Positions 17,503 to 26,402 of a stretch of DNA of 64,000 bases are shown in pieces (positions within the stretch are counted from its first letter, which is position 1; every line of letters begins with the position of its first letter). The DNA is from Ferdinandcohnia sp036962685 (lineage in GTDB: Bacteria > Bacillota > Bacilli > Bacillales > Bacillaceae_L). The position numbers and the translations under genes were made by a program. The notes under the pieces were generated by a model. The model saw only the letters and a program-made list of their open reading frames with translations. It did not search any database and was not told where the DNA came from. The DNA lies in the NCBI RefSeq assembly GCF_036962685.1, contig NZ_JBALOP010000047.1:1-64000 (forward strand), given 5' to 3'.

Positions 17503-18627
17503 ATGTTTAGATATTTTTGGGTTCTCCTTTTTGCGATATTCCTACTTTCTAATAGCGAGATTGCTGCTACAGATTTGAAACAAGAAACACAGCCTCCATT
17601 AACCATTACGACTTATCCTCCAAATTTAATGGAAGAAAAAGAAGCATTAATAAAACGAAATGTTTATCGACCAATAGCAACTATTTCTATTGCGCCAACT
17701 ACATCCACTTCAACAAAAACAGCAATTACAACAATAGAGCTGAAAGAAGAAAATATAAATCAGATTGATTACCATATTTGGCGCACTGCAGATGGTCCAT
17801 TAACGATGAAAAGTTTTTCTTTTACGGATAAGGAACGTAACTTTTTATTTTTGTTTGACACAAAAGAGTTTTTAGCACAGCGTGGCGAATATCAGATTGA
17901 GGCATACAAGGTCGATGAACAAGGAAAGAAAAAGCTAATTGCTCGGAAAACCCTTTGTTTTGAGCAACGTGTGCCCATTCTGATGTACCATGCCATCGAG
18001 GAATATAAAGGAAAAGGTCTAAAAGGATTATTTGTTTCACCCGCAAATTTTGAGGCGCAAATGAGGTATTTAAAAGAAAATGATTATACACTTCTTACTT
18101 TTGAACAGTGGGATGAAAGGAATAAGGTGAACAAGCCCATTTTGGTTACATTTGATGATGGAATGAAGAACAATATGAATGCACTTCGAATCCTGCAAGC
18201 TTTAGAAGATGAACATTTCCTTCCGAGGGCGACTGAATTTGTTGTTGCGGGCCGAATTGATGCATCCCCATATTGGCTATCATCAGAGGATATAAAAGAA
18301 ATGGTGAGCTCGGGTATTTTCTCCATTCAGTCCCATACGATGTCCCATGCGGATCTCCCAATCATCTCTAATTACGATAACGAATTAAATGCTTCCAAAC
18401 AAAAAATTGAAGACCTAACAGGTCATCCGGTGGTGGCAATTGCTTACCCGGCAGGTCAATTTAATCAAAATGTCGTTGAAGAAACAAAGAAATATTATAC
18501 ATTTGCAGTAACAACCAAGCCTGGTCAATTTATTAGTACAGAACAACCAAATGAATTATTACTTTTAAAACGTATCCGAATTTCACACGAAACTACGGTT
18601 CGTCAACTTGCCTGGTTTTTGCGGTGA
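17503..18627 (+). CDS. Secreted polysaccharide deacetylase
   Basis: An exported NodB-homology carbohydrate esterase, predicted to remove acetyl groups from cell-wall or surface polysaccharide. It is about 374 residues. A signal peptide covers roughly the first 20 residues (hydrophobic VLLFAIFLL). An N-terminal beta-rich region follows, then the NodB domain from about residue 160. VPILMYHAIE marks the domain start, LVTFDDGMKNN the metal-binding and catalytic TFDDG motif, IQSHTMSHADLP the two histidine metal ligands, and AIAYPAGQFN the closing motif. All catalytic residues are present. I prefer the ATG at 17503, which has AAGGATGG at proper spacing; the ATG at 17494 is too close to it. Confidence 0.85.
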   Translation: MFRYFWVLLFAIFLLSNSEIAATDLKQETQPPLTITTYPPNLMEEKEALIKRNVYRPIATISIAPTTSTSTKTAITTIELKEENINQIDYHIWRTADGPLTMKSFSFTDKERNFLFLFDTKEFLAQRGEYQIEAYKVDEQGKKKLIARKTLCFEQRVPILMYHAIEEYKGKGLKGLFVSPANFEAQMRYLKENDYTLLTFEQWDERNKVNKPILVTFDDGMKNNMNALRILQALEDEHFLPRATEFVVAGRIDASPYWLSSEDIKEMVSSGIFSIQSHTMSHADLPIISNYDNELNASKQKIEDLTGHPVVAIAYPAGQFNQNVVEETKKYYTFAVTTKPGQFISTEQPNELLLLKRIRISHETTVRQLAWFLR

Positions 18628-18757
18628 GATATAGAAGAGCCAAATCCCCGGTGTCACCGCGACTTGGGGGTTTATGAAATCTTCACCACTTATACAATCT
18701 AATGTATACTGGAAATATCCGGTTACCGAACTAGGATAATCTTTTTCTAGGAGATTT

Positions 18758-19450
18758 ATGATGAAATTGGATTGCTTGATTGTTGATGATGAGATTGCTT
18801 TAGCTGAAACAACTTGTGAATATTTTAATATGTTTGAAGTCAAAACCGCTTTTGTGACAAGTGCGGAGGATTGCGAACGTTTTTTGGTGGAACATGAACC
18901 ATCACTGATTCTGCTTGATATTAATCTTGGGGATTCATCTGGATTTGATTTATGTAAAAAATTGCGCCAAACAACGCAGGTTCCGATTTTATTTATCAGT
19001 GCACGTTCTAGCGATGACGATATATTGATAGCTCTAAACATAGGGGGAGACGATTACATACAAAAGCCATATACCCTAAGTATCTTACTCGCCAAAGTAA
19101 AAGCCGTACTCAAGAGAGTTGGCAACGCCACGACCAACCAGCAGGAGGTTTTAGAGTTTGGAGAGATCCAAATTGATACAAAGCTGCATCGTGTACGAGT
19201 AAATGGTGTGGATATTCAATTAAAAACGATGGAATTTAAGCTTCTATCTTATTTGGCAAGAAATAAAAATCGAATCATTACAAAAGATGAATTGTTTAAG
19301 CATGTATGGGGAGATTCTTTTGTAGGGGACGGGACCCTAAACGTACATATTCGCCATTTACGTGAGAAAATTGAAAGTAATCCAAAGGACCCTCAATTTA
19401 TTAAAACGGTATGGGGAACAGGATACGTCTTAGAGGATACCAACCAATGA
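18758..19450 (+). CDS. OmpR-family response regulator
   Basis: Two-domain transcription factor of 230 residues. The receiver domain (1-115) has acidic residues DD near position 10, the phospho-acceptor aspartate in LILLDINLG at about 53, and the conserved lysine in IQKPYT. The winged-helix domain (about 130-226) ends in the family motif TVWGTGYVLE. AGGAG precedes two adjacent ATG codons; the second (18761) has slightly better spacing. The stop overlaps the kinase start (ATGA). It probably controls the adjacent ABC transporter, as in other Bacillus peptide-sensing modules. Confidence 0.9.
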   Translation: MMKLDCLIVDDEIALAETTCEYFNMFEVKTAFVTSAEDCERFLVEHEPSLILLDINLGDSSGFDLCKKLRQTTQVPILFISARSSDDDILIALNIGGDDYIQKPYTLSILLAKVKAVLKRVGNATTNQQEVLEFGEIQIDTKLHRVRVNGVDIQLKTMEFKLLSYLARNKNRIITKDELFKHVWGDSFVGDGTLNVHIRHLREKIESNPKDPQFIKTVWGTGYVLEDTNQ

Positions 19451-20712
19451 GAATAAAATTACTAACTGTGATGATTCTGGTTGTTTTTAGTGCAGGTATC
19501 GTCATCTCCGTACTAGTTATTAAGAATCATCATATTTCAGAAGTAGATCTAGTTGCCATAAATGATGTGGTTAAAACTGTCGAAAAAAATTGGGGACAAG
19601 TAAGTGAAGAAACGTTTCAAAACAGTGACATAAAACAACCCTTTTTTATAATTGACCAGTCGGAAAACGTGATTTATCAAACACCGGGGAATTCTTTTAT
19701 TGATACATACGACTCAGTTAAAAATAGAGATACCTTCATAGATTTAGAGAAAAATAACGTGATTGTCGGGAAGTTAATTATCCGTAATAACCAACAAGAA
19801 TTAGTACTAGATATGAAAAATGATCTAGTCACAACCATAAGTTTGATATTTGGTCTATTAATGATTGTTAGTATTTTTTTTCTTATCTATATTAATAGAA
19901 CGTTATTAAGACCATTTCAGCAGCTTCAAAATTTCGCAACGAATGTGGCAAGAGGGAATCTAGATATACCTTTAAATATGGAGAGGAACAATTATTTTGG
20001 TGCGTTCACGGAAAGCTTTGATTTATTGCGTGAAGAGCTTGATGCTGCACGTCAAAGAGAGTACGAGTCGAATCGTAGTAAGAAAGAACTTGTTGCCACA
20101 TTAAGTCATGATATTAAGACACCTGTCGCTTCAATCAAAGCAATTTGTGAATTAATGCTCTTGCAAGCAAAGGATGATAAGGTCATCAAGCAAGTAAATA
20201 CGATTTACTTAAAAGCAGAGCAGGTTAACTTACTTGTTACCGATATGTTTCACGCCACCTTAGAGGAATTGCAGCAGTTAAAATTAACGGTAGCTGAGGA
20301 ATCGAGCCAAGTGCTTATTGATATGATTGAGAATGTCAATTTTGATCAACAAATCGTTTATGATCCAATTCCACCATGTATTATTTTAACGGATCCCCTG
20401 CGAATGCAACAGGTAATCGACAATATTATAAGTAATTCATATAAATATGCAGGAACAAAGGTTACGATTACCTCTCAAATCAATCAGGGGTATCTTGAAC
20501 TCCAGATTAGAGACTATGGACCAGGAATGAGTGAAGAAGAATTACCTCTCCTGTTCAATAAATATTATCGTGGGAAAAATGTTGAAGGTAAGAACGGTTC
20601 AGGCCTTGGTCTCTTTATATCAAAGTATTTCATGGAAAATATGCATGGCCAAATTAGCTGTTACAACCGAAAAGATGGGTTTACAGCAGTTTTAAAAATT
20701 AAGCTTGCATAA
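19447..20712 (+). CDS. Sensor histidine kinase, partner of the upstream regulator
   Basis: Membrane kinase of 421 residues. One helix is at about 5-24, an extracellular domain of about 100 residues follows, and a second helix lies at about 122-145, then a HAMP linker. The phospho-acceptor histidine is in ATLSHDIKTPVASI (about residue 225). The ATP-binding domain has the N box NIISNSYKYAG, the G1 box DYGPGMSEEE and the G2 box GSGLGLFISK. The ATGA overlap with the response regulator sets the start at 19447; the frame is open a little further upstream. A terminator follows at 20772. Confidence 0.9.
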   Translation: MRIKLLTVMILVVFSAGIVISVLVIKNHHISEVDLVAINDVVKTVEKNWGQVSEETFQNSDIKQPFFIIDQSENVIYQTPGNSFIDTYDSVKNRDTFIDLEKNNVIVGKLIIRNNQQELVLDMKNDLVTTISLIFGLLMIVSIFFLIYINRTLLRPFQQLQNFATNVARGNLDIPLNMERNNYFGAFTESFDLLREELDAARQREYESNRSKKELVATLSHDIKTPVASIKAICELMLLQAKDDKVIKQVNTIYLKAEQVNLLVTDMFHATLEELQQLKLTVAEESSQVLIDMIENVNFDQQIVYDPIPPCIILTDPLRMQQVIDNIISNSYKYAGTKVTITSQINQGYLELQIRDYGPGMSEEELPLLFNKYYRGKNVEGKNGSGLGLFISKYFMENMHGQISCYNRKDGFTAVLKIKLA

Positions 20713-20715
20713 TAA

Positions 20716-20801
20716 TTAAGAAATAGTTAAGAATTGCACAAAGATTTAATAAGAATTCATTTTGTATGATAAGACTGTAATCAATATTGCGGTCTTTTTT
20801 C
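20716..20801 (+). promoter_or_regulatory. Direct repeats and terminator between kinase and ABC genes
   Basis: TTAAGAA occurs at 20716-20722 and 20727-20733, an 11-bp period. A variant ATAAGAA lies at 20749-20755, two periods further on. Such spacing suits an OmpR-type dimer. A 10-bp hairpin (20772-20795) with a T-run follows and would end the kinase transcript or attenuate transcription into the ABC genes. Confidence 0.4.
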
Positions 20802-20842
20802 TTTTGGTTAAAACATTTAATTAAGGGAGATGTCTATAAATC

Positions 20843-21604
20843 ATGACAAAAACAATTATTAGAACGGAAAAGCTGTGTAAAACCTTTTCTAGCGGGGGAA
20901 TTCAGCAGCATGTATTAAAAAATCTAGATATTAGTTTAGTAGAAGGGGATTTTACTATCATAATGGGTAGTTCAGGATCTGGGAAATCCACGCTACTGTA
21001 TGCAATTAGCGGGATGGATAAACCGACATTAGGTGAAATTAATTTTGCTGGAAAAAACATAGCCAAATTAAACAATGATCAACTTGCGATATTTAGAAGA
21101 AAGAATTGTGGCTTTGTTTTCCAACAAATTTATTTACTAGATAACATGAGCGTACTTGATAATGTACTGGCGAGTGGTCTTTTAGTTAATAAAAATAAGC
21201 GCGAACTTGTTAAAAAGGCGAAAGAACTATTAATACAAGTAGGAATCAATGAAAACTCGTGGTCTAAATTTCCTGCACAACTGTCGGGCGGTGAGGCACA
21301 GCGGGTTGGGATTATTAGAGCCATCATTAACAATCCAAAGGTTTTATTTGCAGATGAACCAACCGGAGCATTAAACTCAACTGCAAGTGATAGTGTTTTG
21401 GATGTATTCACAAATGTAAATCGGAATGGACAAAGTATTGTCTTAGTAACTCATGATATGAAAACGGCCTTGCGTGGAAATCGAATTCTGTATTTGCGAG
21501 ATGGTGTCATTTGCGGTGACTTGCTGCTAGGTACATACAGTGAAAATGAAAATTTCGAACGCCATGAAAAGTTAAAACATTTCCTTGCAGAAATGGGGTG
21601 GTAA
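20843..21604 (+). CDS. MacB/LolD-type ABC transporter ATP-binding protein
   Basis: ATPase of 253 residues, of the class that pairs with FtsX-fold permeases in peptide-antibiotic sensing, detoxification or lipoprotein handling. Walker A is GSSGSGKST at about 42-50, the signature LSGGEAQRVG at about 148, and Walker B VLFADEPTGALN with the family-typical GALN follows. GGGAG precedes the ATG. It lies 130 bp after the histidine kinase gene and just before the permease gene, a layout like the Bacillus Bce and Yxd modules. The substrate is unknown. Confidence 0.88.
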   Translation: MTKTIIRTEKLCKTFSSGGIQQHVLKNLDISLVEGDFTIIMGSSGSGKSTLLYAISGMDKPTLGEINFAGKNIAKLNNDQLAIFRRKNCGFVFQQIYLLDNMSVLDNVLASGLLVNKNKRELVKKAKELLIQVGINENSWSKFPAQLSGGEAQRVGIIRAIINNPKVLFADEPTGALNSTASDSVLDVFTNVNRNGQSIVLVTHDMKTALRGNRILYLRDGVICGDLLLGTYSENENFERHEKLKHFLAEMGW

Positions 21605-21614
21605 GGTGAAGATT

Positions 21615-23951
21615 ATGAATCTAGCAGTGGCGAATATTAGGAAAAGCAAATCGGCTACCGTTTCTTTATTTATCTTTATTTTAGTTGCGGCACTGCTACT
21701 TAATATTGGCCTAATGGTCATTACACAAATAAATCCATTTTTTGATAACAAAGTTAAACAATTAAAAGACCCCCATGTAACGATTATGATGGATCAAGCT
21801 AGTTATCGGCCAACTTACGATGAGTATTTGATGAACTATTCTGGTGTAACAGAGACAGAAACTGAAGAGATTGTCATGATCGGCCTTGCTACATTTAAAC
21901 TTGGTAATAGTAAGTTAAATAGTAGTGTCGCTATTTTTAATGCAGATCATAATCGCAGTATTGGACCGCTACAGTTGATTGAAAAGCTTGATACACCAAG
22001 TACCAATGATATTTATGTGCCATACAGTTTTAAAACAAACGGGGATTATCAATTAGGTGACAATTTTATCCTTACCTATCAAGATCGGGACTATGAATAT
22101 CGAATTGCTGGATTCTTAGAAACAACGATAATGGGGACAAGTAACATTGGAGTTATGAAATTTATGCTGCCAGAGGGATCCTATCAAGCATTGGTGGACA
22201 AATTAGACGAACAATCAAAAGGGATGATTATTTCTGCGTTGATGGATGACAAAACGAAATCTTCAAAGCTGTTAAATGATTTCACGAAGGAATTTCCGCA
22301 ATCTGTTGTTGGTGAAACCACTTCATATATTTGGGGATTAGATATTGAATTGGTGAAAAGTGTAAGTACATTGACCATCAACATCGTGGCGACCATATTA
22401 GTCTTTTTTGCGGCTATTATCGTGCTTGTATCACTAATTGTCATTCGATTTCGCATTTCAAATAGCATTGAGGATGGAATGGCAAACATCGGAACCCTTA
22501 AAGCGATAGGTTATACAAGCGGGCAAATTCTTTCATCAATGATCCTGCAGTTTATCATAATTGCCTTAAGTGCAAGTGCGGTAGGAGTTGGATTGTCATA
22601 TGGTCTAATGCCTTTTATAGGTGGGATTATTTCATCTTTATCTGGTTTAATTTGGCATCAAGGCTTTGACATGATTATAAATCTAGTCAGTATTTTCGTT
22701 GTTGTTTTTTGTGTTGTAATCGTTACATTACTATCTGCCTTACGTATACGAAAGATTCTACCTGTTGCTGCACTTCGTGGAGGAATTCGAACTCATAGTT
22801 TTAGAAAAAATTACTTCCCTTTAGAGAAAGCGAAAGGTGGTTTGCACTTTTTACTTGCGATAAAATCGATGCTGGCAAATGCAAAGCAAAATATGATGAT
22901 TCTTGTAATCATTATTGCATTAACGTTTGCTTCGGTATTTTCCATGGTCCTTTATTACAATATTGCTTCAGATAAAACCGCGTTTGTTAACTTATTCGGT
23001 TCAGAACCGTCAAATGTAATGGTTACCGTTATGCCAGATACAGATACTTATGAACTGTTGGGCGATATTGAACAAATGGACAATGTCAGGAAAGTGAATA
23101 TATTCGACTTAATTACAACACAAATTGATGGTCAAACCGTGTATACAAATGTGACTGATGATTATAACCATCTAGAGAATAATATTGTCTATGAAGGGCG
23201 ACAGCCAAAGTATGAAAATGAAATATCGATCTCATGGGTTGTAGCTAATCAAATTAATAAAGGTATTGGAGATACAGTTGAAGTAGAATATGGGACTGAA
23301 GTAAAAAGTTATTTAGTAACAGGACTTAGTCAATCAATTGGTAATTTAGGACAGGTAGCCGCATTAACGATGGACGGAATGCAGCAATTACAAGCTGACT
23401 ATAAAGGCACAACCCTTTATGTATATCTAGATGGTATTTCCAATAAAGACTTTATCAAAAATGTCCAGAGTAAGTACGGGGACTCTATAGTTGGAACGTT
23501 GGATATCGATGAAAATATAGAGAGCCAAACAGGAATGTACACTGCTGCAGTGTTTGCTGTTATGGTGATGGTTTTGACAATTACCGTTGTAGTAGTTGTG
23601 ATGATCCTGTACCTAGTTATCAAAACGATGATTATTAAGCGGAAGAAAGAGTTTGGTGTAATGAAAGCAATCGGCTATTCAACGATTCAACTGATGAATC
23701 AAATCTCCATTAGTTTTCTGCCTGTAATTATTACAGGTGTTGCAATTGGTGGCGTGCTGGGCTACTTTTTCACGAATCCTATGCTTTCAATATTACTTTC
23801 AAGTGCAGGAGTCAAACGTTTAGACTTTGTGATTCATTTACCAACTGTTCTAATGCTTTGTGTAAGTATCCTTATAGTAGCCTACGTTGTCTCCATGCTT
23901 GTGTCTCGAAGAATTAAGAACATTTCTGCTTATGGTTTAATTACAGAATAG
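21615..23951 (+). CDS. FtsX-fold ABC transporter permease, duplicated
   Basis: Large membrane protein of about 778 residues built as two FtsX units. Each has one N-terminal helix, an extracellular domain of roughly 200 residues, and three helices: the first helix near residue 12 with a cluster near 260-380, and a second helix near 425 with a cluster near 650-775. The FtsX motif region IGTLKAIGYTSGQ in the first unit is mirrored by FGVMKAIGYSTIQ in the second, showing internal duplication. This differs from the ten-helix BceB layout. I choose the ATG at 21615 because AAGGTGA precedes it; the frame is open ten codons upstream into the ATPase gene. Confidence 0.85.
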   Translation: MNLAVANIRKSKSATVSLFIFILVAALLLNIGLMVITQINPFFDNKVKQLKDPHVTIMMDQASYRPTYDEYLMNYSGVTETETEEIVMIGLATFKLGNSKLNSSVAIFNADHNRSIGPLQLIEKLDTPSTNDIYVPYSFKTNGDYQLGDNFILTYQDRDYEYRIAGFLETTIMGTSNIGVMKFMLPEGSYQALVDKLDEQSKGMIISALMDDKTKSSKLLNDFTKEFPQSVVGETTSYIWGLDIELVKSVSTLTINIVATILVFFAAIIVLVSLIVIRFRISNSIEDGMANIGTLKAIGYTSGQILSSMILQFIIIALSASAVGVGLSYGLMPFIGGIISSLSGLIWHQGFDMIINLVSIFVVVFCVVIVTLLSALRIRKILPVAALRGGIRTHSFRKNYFPLEKAKGGLHFLLAIKSMLANAKQNMMILVIIIALTFASVFSMVLYYNIASDKTAFVNLFGSEPSNVMVTVMPDTDTYELLGDIEQMDNVRKVNIFDLITTQIDGQTVYTNVTDDYNHLENNIVYEGRQPKYENEISISWVVANQINKGIGDTVEVEYGTEVKSYLVTGLSQSIGNLGQVAALTMDGMQQLQADYKGTTLYVYLDGISNKDFIKNVQSKYGDSIVGTLDIDENIESQTGMYTAAVFAVMVMVLTITVVVVVMILYLVIKTMIIKRKKEFGVMKAIGYSTIQLMNQISISFLPVIITGVAIGGVLGYFFTNPMLSILLSSAGVKRLDFVIHLPTVLMLCVSILIVAYVVSMLVSRRIKNISAYGLITE

Positions 23952-23960
23952 AATGAACCG

Positions 23961-23995
23961 ATGGGAACCAAGGGGACGGTTCTCGTGGTCCCGAA
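23961..23995. repeat. Palindromic repeat, family A variant
   Basis: Reads GGGAACCAAGGGGACGGTTC followed by TCGTGGTCCC, a diverged member of the GGGACAGGT family found at 33751, 44404, 50086, 52102, 56713 and 61718. It sits directly after the permease stop codon. Confidence 0.55.
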
Positions 23996-24000
23996 TATAT

Positions 24001-24055
24001 GACCCTTAGCCCGAGCGTGAAATCGTTACAACGCTAGGGCTAAGGGTCTGCTTTT
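24001..24055 (+). terminator. Terminator hairpin, repeat family B
   Basis: GACCCTTAGCCC pairs with GGGCTAAGGGTC, with an inner AGCGT/ACGCT pairing, followed by CTTTTT. It ends the two-component/ABC region. Confidence 0.8.
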
Positions 24056-24191
24056 TAAGGTAAGAGATGAAAACACTTTCTTAGAATAGGATTTTACTAT
24101 ACGTTGGTTTGTTTATTTGAGGGGAAACATCTGATTTATTATTTAGAAAATAATAAATATATTTAAAAATTATTATTTTAGTATTTTTTGA

Positions 24192-24220
24192 TTGACGAAA
24201 ATCTTGACGTGATGTATTCT
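24192..24220 (+). promoter_or_regulatory. Promoter of the SAM-riboswitch operon
   Basis: TTGACG (24192-24197) and TATTCT (24215-24220) are spaced by 17 bp. This places the start of transcription about 38 bp before the riboswitch aptamer. A second TTGACG at 24204 has no good -10. Confidence 0.5.
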
Positions 24221-24264
24221 TAGCAAGACTAATATATCAGTTAATTTAAATTTTATAAATACTT

Positions 24265-24426
24265 TCTTATCCAGAGAGGTGGAGGGACATGGCCCTTTGA
24301 AACCTCGGCAACAGGTTCTCCTGAATACTGTGCCAATTCCATCAGATTTACATTTGTCTGGTAGATAAGAAGAGTTGATTTCGTGATATCAATCCTCTTC
24401 TTTCTATGAAGAGGATTTTTTTATTG
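24265..24426 (+). promoter_or_regulatory. SAM-I (S-box) riboswitch with terminator
   Basis: The aptamer runs from TCTTATCC (24265) to AGATAAGA (24370), which close stem P1. It contains the diagnostic AGAGAGGTGGAGGGAC and ACCTCGGCAACAGG segments, and GTGCCAATTCC before P4. Downstream, AATCCTCTTC and GAAGAGGATT form an intrinsic terminator followed by seven T. An alternative stem between AGAAGAGTTGAT and ATCAATCCTCTTCT acts as antiterminator. It should switch the peptide transporter operon off when S-adenosylmethionine is plentiful. Confidence 0.95.
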
Positions 24427-24509
24427 ATAAAAAAGATGGAATTTTCGAATAGGTACTTTACTAGTTCAAAATCAATTATTCTTCAAAAAGAAGGAGGAAG
24501 ACCCTTAAT

Positions 24510-25442
24510 ATGTTATACCTATTCAAGCGACTTTTTACGATGATTGTCACGTTATGGATCATTGTCACCCTAACGTTTGTCATTATGCACTTGATTCCGG
24601 GAGATCCATTTGCGTCTGATGCCAAAGCTTTACCGGAGGAAATTGTCCAGAATATGAGAGAAAAATATAATCTGGATAAATCGTTACCGACTCAATATGT
24701 TCTCTATTTAAAGGATCTCGTACAATTTGATCTTGGTCCCTCTATTCAATCAAAATCTAGAGATGTTAATAGTCTCATCGCGGATGGATTTGGACCTTCT
24801 GCTTTACTAGGAATACAATCTCTTATTATTGCAATTGTAATGGGAATCGGATTAGGGGTTATCGCAGCCTTAAATCATAACCGAATCTTGGATTACGCTT
24901 CAATGTTTATTGCCATCATCGGAATATCTGTTCCAAACTTTATACTGGCCCCTCTTTTAATCAAGTACTTTGCAGTTGAATGGGGACTGTTACCAGTAGC
25001 TGCGTGGGGAACATGGAGCCACTCGATTTTGCCAACGATTGCTTTGGCTGTCGGTCCAATCGCCATTATTACTCGGTTTGTCCGTGCTAGCATGATTGAA
25101 ATTCTCAATCAAAATTTTATTAAAACTGCAGAGGCAAAAGGACTACATACTTGGGAAATCGTCATCAAGCATGGCTTAAGAAATGCCTTAATTCCGGTAG
25201 TTTCATTCATTGGACCTTTGTTTGCCTCCGTTATTACTGGAACGTTTGTGATTGAGAAAATCTTCGCAATACCGGGAATTGGAAAGTATTTTGTTGATAG
25301 TATTTTTAATCGAGATTATCCAGTTATTCTTGGTACTACGATTTTCTATAGTGCTATTTTAATATTAACTTTATTTGTTATCGATCTACTGTATCGAGTT
25401 ATAGATCCGCGAATTAAAATCGCAAGTGGAGGTGATTCCTAA
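24510..25442 (+). CDS. Peptide ABC transporter permease, DppB/OppB type
   Basis: First gene of the SAM-riboswitch operon, 310 residues, six membrane helices. The N-terminus (KRLFTMIVTLWIIVTLTFVIM) and MHLIPGDPF are hallmarks of DppB/OppB. The docking loop with EILNQNFIKTAEAKG is at about residues 197-211, and FVIEKIFAIPGIGKYFVDSI near the C-terminus is family-typical. The stop codon shares one base with the next start (TAATG). With the four downstream genes it makes a complete importer. Regulation by SAM suggests uptake of methionine-containing peptides or another sulfur source. Confidence 0.92.
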   Translation: MLYLFKRLFTMIVTLWIIVTLTFVIMHLIPGDPFASDAKALPEEIVQNMREKYNLDKSLPTQYVLYLKDLVQFDLGPSIQSKSRDVNSLIADGFGPSALLGIQSLIIAIVMGIGLGVIAALNHNRILDYASMFIAIIGISVPNFILAPLLIKYFAVEWGLLPVAAWGTWSHSILPTIALAVGPIAIITRFVRASMIEILNQNFIKTAEAKGLHTWEIVIKHGLRNALIPVVSFIGPLFASVITGTFVIEKIFAIPGIGKYFVDSIFNRDYPVILGTTIFYSAILILTLFVIDLLYRVIDPRIKIASGGDS

Positions 25443-26389
25443 TGGGACAACCACGAACAAACATTGACCATCTATTTCGTCCAGCTAATAAGGAGAGCCT
25501 ACATAGCGAAAAAATGGCTAGACCTTATGAGAGCTATGGAAAGGAAGTCATTAGGAAGGTTGCCAAAAACAAAATGGCTGTATTTGGTTTCATTCTCTTA
25601 GCGGTGATTATTCTTTTAGCGATTTTTGGACCATATATGGTCCCGCATAGCCCAAGTGAACAGCATCTAACACAGACTAATTTACCCCCATCTAGTGAGC
25701 ATTGGTTTGGAACAGATGATCTTGGAAGAGATGTTTGGGCAAGAACGTGGGCGGGAGCCAAAATCTCTCTAACGATCGGAATTGTTGCTGCTATTATCGA
25801 TTTAATGATTGGAGTTTTTGTAGGTGGAGTTTCCGGATACATGGCTGGTCGAGGAAAAACTGGTGACCGAATTGATAATTTTTTAATGAGAATTGTTGAA
25901 GTCTTGTATGGAATTCCTTATCTACTAGTCGTCATTTTATTAATGGTCATCATGAAACCGGGGCTTACAACAATGATTATAGCCCTATCGATTACCGGCT
26001 GGGTCGGGATGGCAAGAATTGTTCGAGGTCAAATTCTTCAATTAAAACAACAAGAATTTGTCTTAGCTGCTGAAAAGCTCGGAACTTCACATGCAAAAAT
26101 TATTATCAGGCACTTACTGCCAAATATGATTGGAATTATCATTGTTAATTTAACTTTTACGATACCATCAGCGATTTTCGCAGAATCATTCCTAAGCTTC
26201 CTTGGATTAGGTGTACAAGCACCTACAGCTAGTTGGGGAACGATGGCGAATGATTCGCTAGGAGTTGTTCTTAGTGGTCAGTGGTGGAGATTATTCTTTC
26301 CAGGACTGATGATATCACTAACTATGTTTGCATTTAATGCATTTGGAGACGGTTTGCAGGATGCACTTGACCCTCAATCTAAAAAGTAA
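25442..26389 (+). CDS. Peptide ABC transporter permease, DppC/OppC type
   Basis: Second channel subunit, 315 residues. A cytoplasmic N-terminal tail of about 45 residues precedes the first helix (MAVFGFILLAVIILLAIFGPYMVPHSP), the usual OppC_N arrangement. GTDDLGRDVWARTWAGAKISL is the conserved periplasmic-loop motif, and FVLAAEKLGTSHAKIIIRHLLPN the ATPase-docking loop. It is coupled to the preceding permease by a one-base stop/start overlap and lies 13 bp before the first ATPase gene. Confidence 0.92.
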   Translation: MGQPRTNIDHLFRPANKESLHSEKMARPYESYGKEVIRKVAKNKMAVFGFILLAVIILLAIFGPYMVPHSPSEQHLTQTNLPPSSEHWFGTDDLGRDVWARTWAGAKISLTIGIVAAIIDLMIGVFVGGVSGYMAGRGKTGDRIDNFLMRIVEVLYGIPYLLVVILLMVIMKPGLTTMIIALSITGWVGMARIVRGQILQLKQQEFVLAAEKLGTSHAKIIIRHLLPNMIGIIIVNLTFTIPSAIFAESFLSFLGLGVQAPTASWGTMANDSLGVVLSGQWWRLFFPGLMISLTMFAFNAFGDGLQDALDPQSKK

Positions 26390-26402
26390 GGAGGTGTGTT
26401 GA

